This document shows positions 16,201 to 23,951 of a DNA stretch of 35,641 nucleotides, one piece after another (the first letter of the stretch is position 1; each line of letters opens with the position of its first letter). The stretch comes from Nitrospirota bacterium (GTDB taxonomy: Bacteria; Nitrospirota; Thermodesulfovibrionia; Thermodesulfovibrionales; Dissulfurispiraceae), in NCBI GenBank assembly GCA_009773415.1, contig WSNO01000032.1, positions 1-35,641 on the forward strand, written 5' to 3'. The notes under the pieces were generated by a model that did no database searches, was not told the DNA's origin, and was given only the letters and a program-made list of their open reading frames with translations. The translations under genes were made by a program, and so were the position numbers.

Positions 16201-16410
16201 TACGTTAATGACCTTGCCGTCCTTGGTGTAGACGAGGATACCGCAACCTACAGAACAATAGGGGCAGACGGTCGTCGTAACCTTGGCGTTTTTGATTCTC
16301 AGTTCGGTGGCTTTGGCATCGGCATCCGCCGATTTTACGCCGCCTGCCACAGAACTCAGTGCGAGGGTGCCTCCCGTGAATTTCAGGAAGTCTCGTCTCG
16401 ATACATCCAT
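13228..16410 (-). CDS. fdnG: Formate dehydrogenase catalytic subunit, selenoprotein (TGA read as Sec204)
   Basis: A 1060-residue molybdopterin (Mo or W) formate dehydrogenase. The N-terminus SRRDFLKFTGG is a twin-arginine export signal, so the enzyme works on the periplasmic side. A [4Fe-4S] site is formed by Cys49, Cys52, Cys56 and Cys84. The in-frame TGA at 15801-15799 lies in EHQARI-U-HSATVA, exactly where the metal-ligating selenocysteine of FdnG/FdoG belongs. The frame continues uninterrupted into GRGAMTNHWIDLKNSDV and on to a normal C-terminus. A SECIS-like hairpin (15766-15782) follows. Standard calling would split it into 203- and 840-residue ORFs. Start ATG 16410 has AGGAGG. It heads fdnGHI, behind a sigma54-like promoter and next to an NtrC-type two-component system. 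Confidence 0.95.
15766..15782 (-). promoter_or_regulatory. SECIS-like hairpin in fdnG
   Basis: Minus strand CGGCTCT pairs with AGAGTCG (7 bp, one G-U) around GGC, starting 16 nt after the UGA. Distance and position fit a bacterial SECIS. The loop differs from that in the DsbA-like gene. By-eye folding. Confidence 0.55.
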
Positions 16411-16458
16411 GCTTGCCTCCTTGCGTGATAGGTATTCACATTACTGGAGGCGTAGTAC

Positions 16459-16475
16459 TGCATGAATGATACCAG
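16459..16475 (-). promoter_or_regulatory. Candidate sigma54 (-24/-12) promoter of fdnGHI
   Basis: Minus strand CTGGTATCATTCATGCA has the invariant GG and GC separated by exactly 10 bases, as sigma54-RNA polymerase requires. The flanking match to TGGCAC/TTGCA is only partial. Transcription would start ~38 bp before the fdnG ATG. The gene immediately upstream encodes a regulator carrying the sigma54-contact motif GAFTGA, which strengthens the call. Confidence 0.6.
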
Positions 16476-16622
16476 CAGAAACATTGGACTAAAAGCCTGA
16501 TAATTCAATGCGCTATGAACATACTCATCTGTTCCTTCGGGAGAAATCATGGCTGACGTTCATTGACACTGAAAAGAAGATATAAAGCTATCATACTGAA
16601 TTGTTTATTGTATTTTTTGATC

Positions 16623-16654
16623 TGCAATAAATGTCGCATGCAATGAATGTCGCA
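16623..16654. repeat. Tandem 16-bp repeat, candidate upstream activator sequence
   Basis: TGCAATAAATGTCGCA (16623-16638) is followed without gap by TGCAATGAATGTCGCA (16639-16654), with 15 of 16 positions identical. Each unit is itself an imperfect dyad (TGCAAT...GTCGCA, halves of the form TGCRAY). The array lies ~165-190 bp upstream of the sigma54-like promoter, a typical enhancer distance, and beside the sigma54 activator gene. Function is inferred. A run of nine G follows at 16655-16663. Confidence 0.6.
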
Positions 16655-16671
16655 GGGGGGGGGTGATACGG

Positions 16672-18096
16672 TTACGGTTTTTGCCGGCGCGATAGCCGCT
16701 TGTTCAATGCCTGCCGGGAAATTCCGAGCATCGATGCTGCAACGCCCTGATTACCGTTTGCCCTTCTGAGCGTTTCTTGCATGAGATATTCTTCAGCTTC
16801 TTTCAGGGTGGGCAATCCGGCAGACTCCTCGTTCAGCAAATCCGGCTTCCATCCGTATCCACCAGACGACTTCCGGCAAACGACCTGATGCTCTCCGATT
16901 ACGTCCCGGAAGCTTTTCTGGGAAACCATGCCGCCCTTGCTTTGAACTACGGCGTCGAATACCATGAGCTGCAGCTCCCGCACGTTTCCGGGGAAGCGGT
17001 AACTCTGCAGCAGCGAGATAAGCTCGGGAGGAAAACGCGGCGGTTTCTTTTGCAAAAGCTTCGCGGATGTATCAAGAAAATGCTGCAGCAGAAGCGGAAT
17101 GTCGTCAGCCCTTTCTCTGAGCGGAGGCACATGTATGTGATGGGCGCGGAGACGATAGTAGAGGTCTTTTCTGAACTGCCCGGATGCGATGAGCGCCTGA
17201 ATGTCGCGATTCGTGGCAACAAGGACGCGCGCATCACTCTGGCGCGGAATATCCGATCCGAGAGGATGATAGGTGCGCTCCTGCATGAGACGAAGAATTT
17301 TCACCTGGGATGACTCGCACATGTCGCCTATTTCGTCCAGAAAAAGAGTGCCCCCCGCTGCCTGGGCAATCATTCCGTCCCGCGCCGCTTCAGCGCCGGT
17401 GAATGCCCCTTTCTTATGTCCGAAGAGCGCATCGGAAAACATAGTGTCATCAAGTCCGGCGCTGTTGACCGGTATGAATGAACCCTGCAATCCGCTGGCA
17501 GCATGAATGGACCGTGCGATAAGCTCCTTGCCGACGCCGGTTTCTCCCGTTATGAGAACAGGCCGGTGCGAGCCGGCAATGACTTCCACATACTGGAAAA
17601 TGGCGCGCATTTTTTTGTTCCGTGTGATAATGCCCTCAAAAGCGGAAGAGTTATCGAGTTCATCGCTACTCAGGAGCCGGTTTTTCAGCGAGAGCAGTTC
17701 TGACTGCAACAGACGCACCTCAAGCGCCCGCCGGACTGCGGTGACAAATCTGCTTTTTTCGACCGGTTTCAGCAGATAGTCGAACGCGCCGCCGCGCATG
17801 CAGGAGACTGCGGTATCGAGGTCGTTCATCGCGGTCATGAAAATAACCGGAACATGCGGATAATCTTTCGTCATGTCAACCAGCAGGTCACAGCCGGATA
17901 ACCCCGGCATTCCGATATCGAGCACCACCGCGCCTATTTCCTGTTCAGCCAGCATCGGCAAAACTGCCCGGCTGTCGCTCAGCGTGAGAACAGTGCTGAA
18001 CCCCGCAGCGCGAAGCAACGTCTGAGCGCTGAGCAGTATCTGCTCTTCGTCATCAACCAGCAATATCGGCAGCAAGCGGTTCTCCGTCGTCATCAT
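16672..18096 (-). CDS. NtrC-family sigma54-dependent response regulator
   Basis: A 474-residue activator with three parts: receiver (residues ~10-125; DDEEQ acidic patch, phospho-acceptor in VVLDIGMPG, Lys in LLKPVEK); AAA+ sigma54-interaction domain (~150-385; Walker A GETGVGKE, GAFTGA loop, Walker B GGTLFLDEIGD, FPGNVREL); and a Fis-type helix-turn-helix at the C-terminus (NQGVAASMLGISRQALNKRL). All key residues look intact. Its start lies 44 bp inside the end of the histidine kinase gene, so the two are coupled. ATG codons at 18096 and 18093 are both possible. It sits directly upstream of fdnGHI, its probable target. Confidence 0.93.
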   Translation of the reverse strand: MMTTENRLLPILLVDDEEQILLSAQTLLRAAGFSTVLTLSDSRAVLPMLAEQEIGAVVLDIGMPGLSGCDLLVDMTKDYPHVPVIFMTAMNDLDTAVSCMRGGAFDYLLKPVEKSRFVTAVRRALEVRLLQSELLSLKNRLLSSDELDNSSAFEGIITRNKKMRAIFQYVEVIAGSHRPVLITGETGVGKELIARSIHAASGLQGSFIPVNSAGLDDTMFSDALFGHKKGAFTGAEAARDGMIAQAAGGTLFLDEIGDMCESSQVKILRLMQERTYHPLGSDIPRQSDARVLVATNRDIQALIASGQFRKDLYYRLRAHHIHVPPLRERADDIPLLLQHFLDTSAKLLQKKPPRFPPELISLLQSYRFPGNVRELQLMVFDAVVQSKGGMVSQKSFRDVIGEHQVVCRKSSGGYGWKPDLLNEESAGLPTLKEAEEYLMQETLRRANGNQGVAASMLGISRQALNKRLSRRQKP

Positions 18097-19630
18097 AATC
18101 GGCTTTCCTGCGGGCCGCCGGGAGCCTCACCGTAACCGTAGTGCCGACGCCGGGCTCTGAAGTGAATACAACGGAGCCTTTGTGCTCGCGAATAATCGCA
18201 TGGGTAATGTACAGTCCGAGCCCGGTGCCCCCCCGTTCCAGTTTGGTGGAGTAAAAGGGTTCCAGAATATGCGTCTTTACCTGCTCAGTCATGCCGGTAC
18301 CCTCATCGCTGACGCTGAGGACGACCTGCTCACGGTCTGCATCACAGAAAACCGCGATGCAGACTCGCTGCCCGCGATGCGACAAAGACTGGAGCGAATT
18401 CATGACGAGATTGATGACGACCTGTTCAAGCTTCTGTGCGCTTCCCCTGACGAACGGCGTGTTCTCCGCACAGGCAACCTCAAATGCGCTGGTGTGCCGG
18501 GCAATTTCAGACTGCATCAGTGCAACGGCGCTTGCGACAACCGCGGGAAGGTCGATACTGTCGTCAAACCGGGATCGATCGCTTCTGACAAATTCCCTGA
18601 GATTTTCGACAATAAGGCGGATACGCTCCGAGCCGTCATGAATGCCGTATGCGAGCCTCGGTATGACCTCTTCGAATTCCGACAGCGGAATGCCTCCAAG
18701 ATAATAATCACCGTGTTCCTGATAATACTCTCGCATGATCGGCAACGCATCCTTCCAGGCTCCGGTGAGAATCTGTATGTTATGCATGATGAAATTATTG
18801 GGGTTGCTGATTTCATGGGCAACACTCGACACGAGCATGCCAAGAGCGCCCATTTTATTGGCATGAATAAGCTGCGCCTGACGAAAGCGCATCTCTTCTT
18901 TCAGGCGTATCTCATCGCCGATATCCCTGAACGAGCAATAAATGAGGTTGCCGTCATTCATCGTAATTCCATGTGCATGAAATCTGAGAATGCTTTTCGA
19001 GCCGTCGGCTCTGTAATAGGTCATAACATAGGATCGCTCGGAAGGAGGAACCGTGCAGATGAGCTGCTTCAGATTGTCGAATTCATTCGGTTCCGAAAAC
19101 AGCCCGAGCCCACGCTCAATCAGTGTCTCACGGCTATGCCCGAAAAGCCGGGATGCGGCAAGATTTGCATCGACAACCCGGCAGTTCGCCGGATCGAACA
19201 GCAGAATTGCGGCATCGTTCTTATCAATAAATTGCCTGAACTGCTGCCGGTTCGCATCGGATGCTTCGGCAGTTTCCGGAGGCTTCAGGCGCAGGATGAG
19301 CAGCCGAGCCGTTGTGGCGGGAAGAGCGTATGCCGTGGTCTCAAAGCATGAAGCACAGCCAGAGCGATCGCAAAAGGTGATGTCGGCTCCGGCTTGCTTT
19401 CTTTTTCCGGATTTCGCAGAGAGTGAAGTTTTCATGGCAAGGATGGTCTCAACCTCTCCGGGTGAAACAAACGATGCCAGCTTTCTCTTTTCTTCGAGGA
19501 GCGACTTCCGCCAGCCCGAGATGCCGGCAAATGCATCGTTTACCAGGAGGAGCATGCCGTCCTTACGTATGACAGCAGCCGGGGTGTCGGCAGCGTCAAA
19601 GATTGTCTGTGCAAGCATACTCAGCTTCAT
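18053..19630 (-). CDS. Soluble PAS-domain sensor histidine kinase (NtrB-like)
   Basis: A 525-residue kinase with no transmembrane segment, so the signal is cytoplasmic. A first PAS lies at ~10-60 (AAVIRKDGMLLLVNDAFAGISGW) and a second at ~145-255 (AAILLFDPANCRVVDANLAASRLFG). The phospho-acceptor box is SSVAHEISNPNNFI, the variant of HEINNPL seen in NtrB-type kinases. The ATPase part has N-box EQVVINLVMNSLQSL, DEGTGM and GGTGLGLYI. ATG 19630 follows AGGA. It partners the overlapping NtrC-type regulator. The signal (formate, redox or molybdate) is unknown. Confidence 0.92.
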   Translation of the reverse strand: MKLSMLAQTIFDAADTPAAVIRKDGMLLLVNDAFAGISGWRKSLLEEKRKLASFVSPGEVETILAMKTSLSAKSGKRKQAGADITFCDRSGCASCFETTAYALPATTARLLILRLKPPETAEASDANRQQFRQFIDKNDAAILLFDPANCRVVDANLAASRLFGHSRETLIERGLGLFSEPNEFDNLKQLICTVPPSERSYVMTYYRADGSKSILRFHAHGITMNDGNLIYCSFRDIGDEIRLKEEMRFRQAQLIHANKMGALGMLVSSVAHEISNPNNFIMHNIQILTGAWKDALPIMREYYQEHGDYYLGGIPLSEFEEVIPRLAYGIHDGSERIRLIVENLREFVRSDRSRFDDSIDLPAVVASAVALMQSEIARHTSAFEVACAENTPFVRGSAQKLEQVVINLVMNSLQSLSHRGQRVCIAVFCDADREQVVLSVSDEGTGMTEQVKTHILEPFYSTKLERGGTGLGLYITHAIIREHKGSVVFTSEPGVGTTVTVRLPAARRKADYDDDGEPLAADIAG

Positions 19631-19736
19631 ATAGTCCTATTGTATGTTATGCCGTCCGAAAAAAGAACTCTCTTTTGCCATGGATCTCTCGTGGCTGGAA
19701 AGACCGGATGCGCGACGCTTTTATCCGGATCAACTG

Positions 19737-20117
19737 CTACATCCGTATCTTCAGCACTGCCTTGACCCGGTCGGCAACCTCCACGATACTGAACGGCTTG
19801 GTGATGAACTCATCAGTACCTGCTTCTATCGCCTTCAGCCTGTCCTGCTCCTGCCCCTTTGCCGTCAGCATGATGATATAGACTTCTTTCAGTTGAAGCT
19901 GCTGTTTGACGATACTGCAGACTTCAAAGCCGTTCATTTTCGGCATCATGACGTCAAGAAGAACCAGTTCCGGCCGTTCAGCCTTGATCTTCTCAACCGC
20001 ATCAATGCCGTTGTCGGCAGCACACACCTCGACACCGCATGATTCAAGCCCCTCCAGTGTCTGCTCAAGAAGCAGACGAATAAGCGGTTCATCTTCCACG
20101 ATCAGCACTTTCGGCAT
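19737..20117 (-). CDS. Stand-alone CheY-like response regulator receiver
   Basis: A 126-residue single receiver domain: acidic pair in VEDE, phospho-Asp in LLDVMMPKMNG, Thr in MLTAKG, and Lys in TKPFS. There is no output domain. It starts 15 bp after the membrane histidine kinase (20133-22001) and is probably its target, either as a phosphorelay intermediate or acting by protein contact. About 106 bp without a gene separate it from the next kinase; only a weak interrupted hairpin (GATCCGGAT/ATCCGGTC on the minus strand) is seen there. Confidence 0.9.
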   Translation of the reverse strand: MPKVLIVEDEPLIRLLLEQTLEGLESCGVEVCAADNGIDAVEKIKAERPELVLLDVMMPKMNGFEVCSIVKQQLQLKEVYIIMLTAKGQEQDRLKAIEAGTDEFITKPFSIVEVADRVKAVLKIRM

Positions 20118-20132
20118 AACAGTTTTATCTCC

Positions 20133-22001
20133 TTACGGCTTACTTGCTGACAGCTCAGCATGCTCAACTTTTGACAACGGCAGGGCGAAGGAAAAAACGC
20201 TTCCTTTTCCGGGCCGGCTTTCTACCCAGATTCTTCCTCCATGATGCTCTATTATCTGCCTGCATATAGGTAGTCCGAGGCCGGTGCCCCGCGGTTTGTC
20301 GGTCAGCGTATCTCCCGCCTGCTTGAACTTCTCGAATATGCTTGCCTGGTTTCCCTCGGAAATGCCGATGCCTGAATCAATGACGCTTACGACAACCTCT
20401 CCGTTGGAGCGCCTGGCAGCGCATGTTACGAAGCCTGCCGGTGTAAACTTCACGGCGTTGGAGAGCAGATTGATGACGACCTGCATCAGTTTGTCAGAGT
20501 CTCCGGAAAGTTCAGGCAACGAGTCATCTATGGTCTTCGTAAACACAAGCCCCTTTTTCTCAAACAGCGCTGAAGTGGCATCCTGAGCACGGCTGATAAC
20601 CTCCGCCATGGAGACAGGCTCCGTTTTCCACTCCACTTTGCCGGATTCGAGCTTGGCAATATCAAGCAGGTCATCGATGAGCTTCGTCAGCCGTTCACTC
20701 TCCGACAGGATGATAGTAATGTTGTCGCGCACGCGCATAATCGCCTTTTCGGATTTTCTGTCGTGTATCTGCACCAGCTTCAGAATGTCTTCCTCAAGCT
20801 TCATTTTGATGATTTCGGTAAAACCCTTGACTGCGGTAAGAGGCGTTCTCAGCTCGTGCGATACAGTAGAAATAAAGTCGGTCTTCATGCGATCGACTTC
20901 CTTCTCCGAGGTAATATCACGGATAATCACAACCGACCCGATGCCCTTTTCGGTGCCTTCAAGCGGGAAATATTCCTGCTGGATGCCGGTCGCTACCGCC
21001 TTGCCAGTTCTGCTTTCGGCAAGGGCGATTTCGGTCGTAAAGACCGCCTTGGGGTCGTGCCTGCTCCGAAACACAATCTCGGCAAGGTCGTCACCGAATA
21101 TATCACGGCAGCTTTTGCCCATGAGGTCGCTTTCCCGCATGCCGAACATTGCGGACAGCGCGGGATTCACATGAGTGATGATGCCGTCGATGTCGAGAAC
21201 CAGCAGGCCGTCCGCCATATGATCGATGACAGTCGTCAGATAAGCAAGCGTGTTCTGCAGCTCGATAATTGCATCTTTGAGCGCCAGTTCATAGCGCTCA
21301 AAAACCTCCGAAAGCTCAATTGCCATTGATTGCATGGTATGCGCCAGCAGGCCGACTTCGTCCTTGGAGTGGATTTCGACCTGCGCCGTAAATTCATGCT
21401 GCGCAAGCTTCCGGGAATATTCCGTCAGATTGTTCAGCGGCTGAGAGACGCGGTTGACCAAAACATACGCAGCGGCAACGCTTGCAATAAAAATCAGGGA
21501 CAGCAGATACATCTGGCGAATCATGGCAGCCTTGAGCTGAGCCATGATAATGCCTTTGTCCATCCCTACATGAACGTATCCGACCGCGCCTTCGACGATC
21601 GGAGCAGAAATGTCAATGAAATCGCCGCGCCCCTTGATGAAAATGTCCGTCGGCTCGACATTCCTGGACGTCTGCAGGTTCAGGATTTCCGCCGGAACAT
21701 TCGGAATGAAGGTGTGAGAAATCAGCTCGCCCTGCGCGTCAACGACAAAAACATAGGAGACGCCTATAATCTCGGTAAACTGATCGATCATGGCCTGAAC
21801 AGTAGACACATCGCGGTTCAGGAGCGTATCAACGCTTGAGCCCGCAATGCTCCGCGCTATGGCGGTTCCCTTGCTTTTATACTCTTGTGTCAGGTCCTGG
21901 TAGAGGTTCCATCCGGACGAAAAAAGCGTTGTCAGGGCAATGACAGCGAAGAGAACGATGATGATAAGAAGCGTCTTTTTGAAGAGCTTCGACACAATCA
22001 T
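20133..22001 (-). CDS. Membrane sensor histidine kinase (periplasmic sensor-HAMP-PAS-HisKA-HATPase)
   Basis: A 622-residue kinase. TM1 is ~10-30 (LLIIIVLFAVIALTTLF) and is followed by a ~130-residue periplasmic domain. TM2 is ~165-187, then HAMP (SQPLNNLTEYSRKLAQHEF), a coiled stretch and PAS (~255-360, VIDHMADGLLVLDIDG). The H-box is STVSHELRTPLTAVKGF, the N-box DKLMQVVINLLSNAVKF, and the G-boxes DSGIGI and GTGLGLPICR. The start at ATG 22001 overlaps the stop of the binding-protein gene as ATGA; the frame opens 9 bases upstream at a GTG. Coupling to a solute-binding protein and a receiver suggests a three-part sensor, with the binding protein presenting ligand to the periplasmic domain. Confidence 0.92.
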   Translation of the reverse strand: MIVSKLFKKTLLIIIVLFAVIALTTLFSSGWNLYQDLTQEYKSKGTAIARSIAGSSVDTLLNRDVSTVQAMIDQFTEIIGVSYVFVVDAQGELISHTFIPNVPAEILNLQTSRNVEPTDIFIKGRGDFIDISAPIVEGAVGYVHVGMDKGIIMAQLKAAMIRQMYLLSLIFIASVAAAYVLVNRVSQPLNNLTEYSRKLAQHEFTAQVEIHSKDEVGLLAHTMQSMAIELSEVFERYELALKDAIIELQNTLAYLTTVIDHMADGLLVLDIDGIITHVNPALSAMFGMRESDLMGKSCRDIFGDDLAEIVFRSRHDPKAVFTTEIALAESRTGKAVATGIQQEYFPLEGTEKGIGSVVIIRDITSEKEVDRMKTDFISTVSHELRTPLTAVKGFTEIIKMKLEEDILKLVQIHDRKSEKAIMRVRDNITIILSESERLTKLIDDLLDIAKLESGKVEWKTEPVSMAEVISRAQDATSALFEKKGLVFTKTIDDSLPELSGDSDKLMQVVINLLSNAVKFTPAGFVTCAARRSNGEVVVSVIDSGIGISEGNQASIFEKFKQAGDTLTDKPRGTGLGLPICRQIIEHHGGRIWVESRPGKGSVFSFALPLSKVEHAELSASKP

Positions 22002-23233
22002 TGCTGCCACCTGCTCCAGTCTTTGATCGGGACAAAGCGCCCTTCGCTGTATGTTGTATAGTAGACGCGATCAAGTCCCTGATGCCGTGTCGGGCTGAAC
22101 GAAACCCTGGTATCGATGCCGATGTCCAGATTGCGAAAGCTTTCCACAACCGGCCTGATGCGTTCTTTTTCAAAGCGGGGCCCCGCTTTTTTGAGCACCT
22201 CGACCAGAAGCTTGGCATTCAGAAAGCCCTCAAAACTCACAAAACTGTACCGGAGCGGTGTGTAGTTCGGCTCAACGAGATGCGCAGGAGGCAACTGGCT
22301 GTAAGAATCCATATATTCGCGGTACTGACGCACGGCAACCAGCGACGTGTCCTCATAGCTCGGAACAACCTGCGAATTAATAAGATTGGTCGTGTAATCG
22401 CGCCCTTTTGCCTGTCCTGCTTCAAGAAGCAGATTGATCATGAATTCGCTGCCCACAAACGATACGTTTGCGATCGGAACGTCCCAACCGGCATCGCGCG
22501 CGTCTCTGATAAAAGCGGCACACGCGGCATACGCGCCAATCGAGACGACCGCATCAGCTCCGGAGTTCTTGAGCAGGGCAACCTGCTGAGCGAGACTGTC
22601 GCTGAAATTTGTTCCCCGGCGATAGGTCGCCTCTGCGACCGCCTTCAGTCGGTATTTTGCGAGCGTTGTCCGCACGCCGTTCCATCCGCTTCGTCCGTAC
22701 GCGTCCGCCTGATAAAAGACCGCAATCTTCTTGCGGCCGACTTTCAGGAAGTTTTCGACGAGTCCGCTCGTTTCCTGATGATATGACGCGCGAAGGTTGA
22801 AGACATACTCCTCATACGGGGGGAGGCGATGCGGCTCCGCGCCGGTAAAGGGGAAGAAAAGAAAGATGTTCTTGTCACTGTTGATTTTGAGAAGGGGCAG
22901 CACGCGGGCAACCGTAGGAGTTCCCACATAATTGAAGAGCAGAAAAACCTTGTCCTTTTCGATGAGCTGAATGGTGTTGTTAATAGCAGGGATCGGATTA
23001 TACCCATCATCATAGGCGATAATGCGAATCTGCCTGCCGTTGATCCCCCCCGCTTCATTGATTTTTTTGATATATGCCATTGACCCGCGATAGAGTTCAC
23101 TGCCGATACCGCCTGTCGGCCCCTTGAATGCCGCGGACATGCCGATATCAATCGTCTCGGAAGCGGATGCAGACAGAATACAGGTGTGAAAAAACAGCAG
23201 CAAGGCAATTGCGACAGTCCGGAGCATCGTCAT
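21998..23233 (-). CDS. Leu/Ile/Val-type periplasmic substrate-binding protein
   Basis: A 411-residue exported protein. The signal peptide is ~1-25 (LLLFFHTCILSASA) and the mature part starts ETIDIGMSAAFKGPTGGIGSELYRG, the typical N-terminus of Peripla_BP_6 proteins (LivJ/AmiC/UrtA type). Two-lobe hallmarks include INEAGGINGRQIRIIAYDDGY, IAVFYQADAYGRSGWNG and GADAVVSIGAYAACAAFIRDARDAGW. No permease or ATPase of a Liv transporter is nearby. Instead the gene is fused by ATGA overlap to a membrane histidine kinase. It therefore probably serves as the ligand-sensing partner of that kinase rather than in uptake. Ligand unknown (amino acid, amide or short acid). Confidence 0.88.
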   Translation of the reverse strand: MTMLRTVAIALLLFFHTCILSASASETIDIGMSAAFKGPTGGIGSELYRGSMAYIKKINEAGGINGRQIRIIAYDDGYNPIPAINNTIQLIEKDKVFLLFNYVGTPTVARVLPLLKINSDKNIFLFFPFTGAEPHRLPPYEEYVFNLRASYHQETSGLVENFLKVGRKKIAVFYQADAYGRSGWNGVRTTLAKYRLKAVAEATYRRGTNFSDSLAQQVALLKNSGADAVVSIGAYAACAAFIRDARDAGWDVPIANVSFVGSEFMINLLLEAGQAKGRDYTTNLINSQVVPSYEDTSLVAVRQYREYMDSYSQLPPAHLVEPNYTPLRYSFVSFEGFLNAKLLVEVLKKAGPRFEKERIRPVVESFRNLDIGIDTRVSFSPTRHQGLDRVYYTTYSEGRFVPIKDWSRWQQ

Positions 23234-23276
23234 GGCTTAAACCACCCCTCGCGTATGCGGTTAAAAGCGAACTATT

Positions 23277-23501
23277 TTAGAACTGCACCTGGCAACGCTT
23301 CACCCCGTTGCCTTCGTCATTAAGCCAGAGCAACGGCCGGTTGTTCCGGCGGCACCAGTTTTTCACGTCATTTTCAAACGTCATGCAGTCAGCCACAACC
23401 TCAAGGATATCACCCTTCTTCATCTTGAGAGCCTTTATCGTCATCTGTATCGTCGGCTGGGGGCATTTCAGCCCTTTTGCATCTATCAGGACAACCGCCA
23501 T
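23277..23501 (-). CDS. TusA/SirA/YedF-family sulfur-carrier-like protein
   Basis: A 74-residue two-layer protein with the family motif DAKGLKCPQPTIQM; the Cys of CPQP (Cys13) is the persulfide-carrying residue in TusA. It has extra cysteines (ADCMTF, NWCRR, VKRCQ). It starts 21 bp after mvhD with a strong AAGGAGG, in line with the Mvh-Hdr genes. TusA-like proteins often accompany Hdr-like complexes, where they pass sulfane sulfur, so a link to the HdrA here is plausible but unproven. Alternatively it is a YedF-type partner of selenium or sulfur metabolism. Confidence 0.88.
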   Translation of the reverse strand: MAVVLIDAKGLKCPQPTIQMTIKALKMKKGDILEVVADCMTFENDVKNWCRRNNRPLLWLNDEGNGVKRCQVQF

Positions 23502-23522
23502 GAGCCTCTTCCTCCTTAGGTT

Positions 23523-23951
23523 TCACTTCTGCGAGAGCGGCCCAAGCCGCTTCAACCGCACAACCATCTCTTTAACAAGCCCGGCAAAGCGCTTGCCTTC
23601 AGTCGCGGACACGAAATCGAATCGGCATCTCTCTTCCGGTATGCCAAGCTGCTTCAGACTCGAGAGCAGTATGCGATGGCGCTTCATCGCAATCAGGTTT
23701 CCGCTCCGGTAGTGGCAGTCACCGGGATGACACGCAAGTATTATAACGCCATCGGCGCCTTTTTTATACGCGTCGAGAACGAGGGCCGGATCAACGCGGC
23801 CGCTGCACATAACCTTTACAATCAAAATGCCTGACGGATATTCCTCACGCTCCAAGCCGGCATGATCAGCGCCTGCGTATGAACACCATTGACACAGGAA
23901 TGCCACAACCAAAGGCTCAAACGCTTTCGGCTTACTCTTCAAGGCTCTCAA
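23523..23951 (-). CDS. mvhD: MvhD/FlpD-family [2Fe-2S] electron-transfer subunit
   Basis: A 142-residue protein that links the hydrogenase to HdrA. Its cysteine motifs match MvhD: FLCQWCSYAGAD (~20-30), VMCSGRVDP (~48), and LACHPGDCHYRSGN (~73-86). Position 1 of the cluster is Cys, not selenocysteine as in some methanogens. The apparent start is TTG 23951, 20 bp inside the end of hdrA and behind AAAGGGG; a second TTG lies 9 bases further on. It is encoded separately rather than fused to HdrA. Confidence 0.9.
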   Translation of the reverse strand: MRALKSKPKAFEPLVVAFLCQWCSYAGADHAGLEREEYPSGILIVKVMCSGRVDPALVLDAYKKGADGVIILACHPGDCHYRSGNLIAMKRHRILLSSLKQLGIPEERCRFDFVSATEGKRFAGLVKEMVVRLKRLGPLSQK

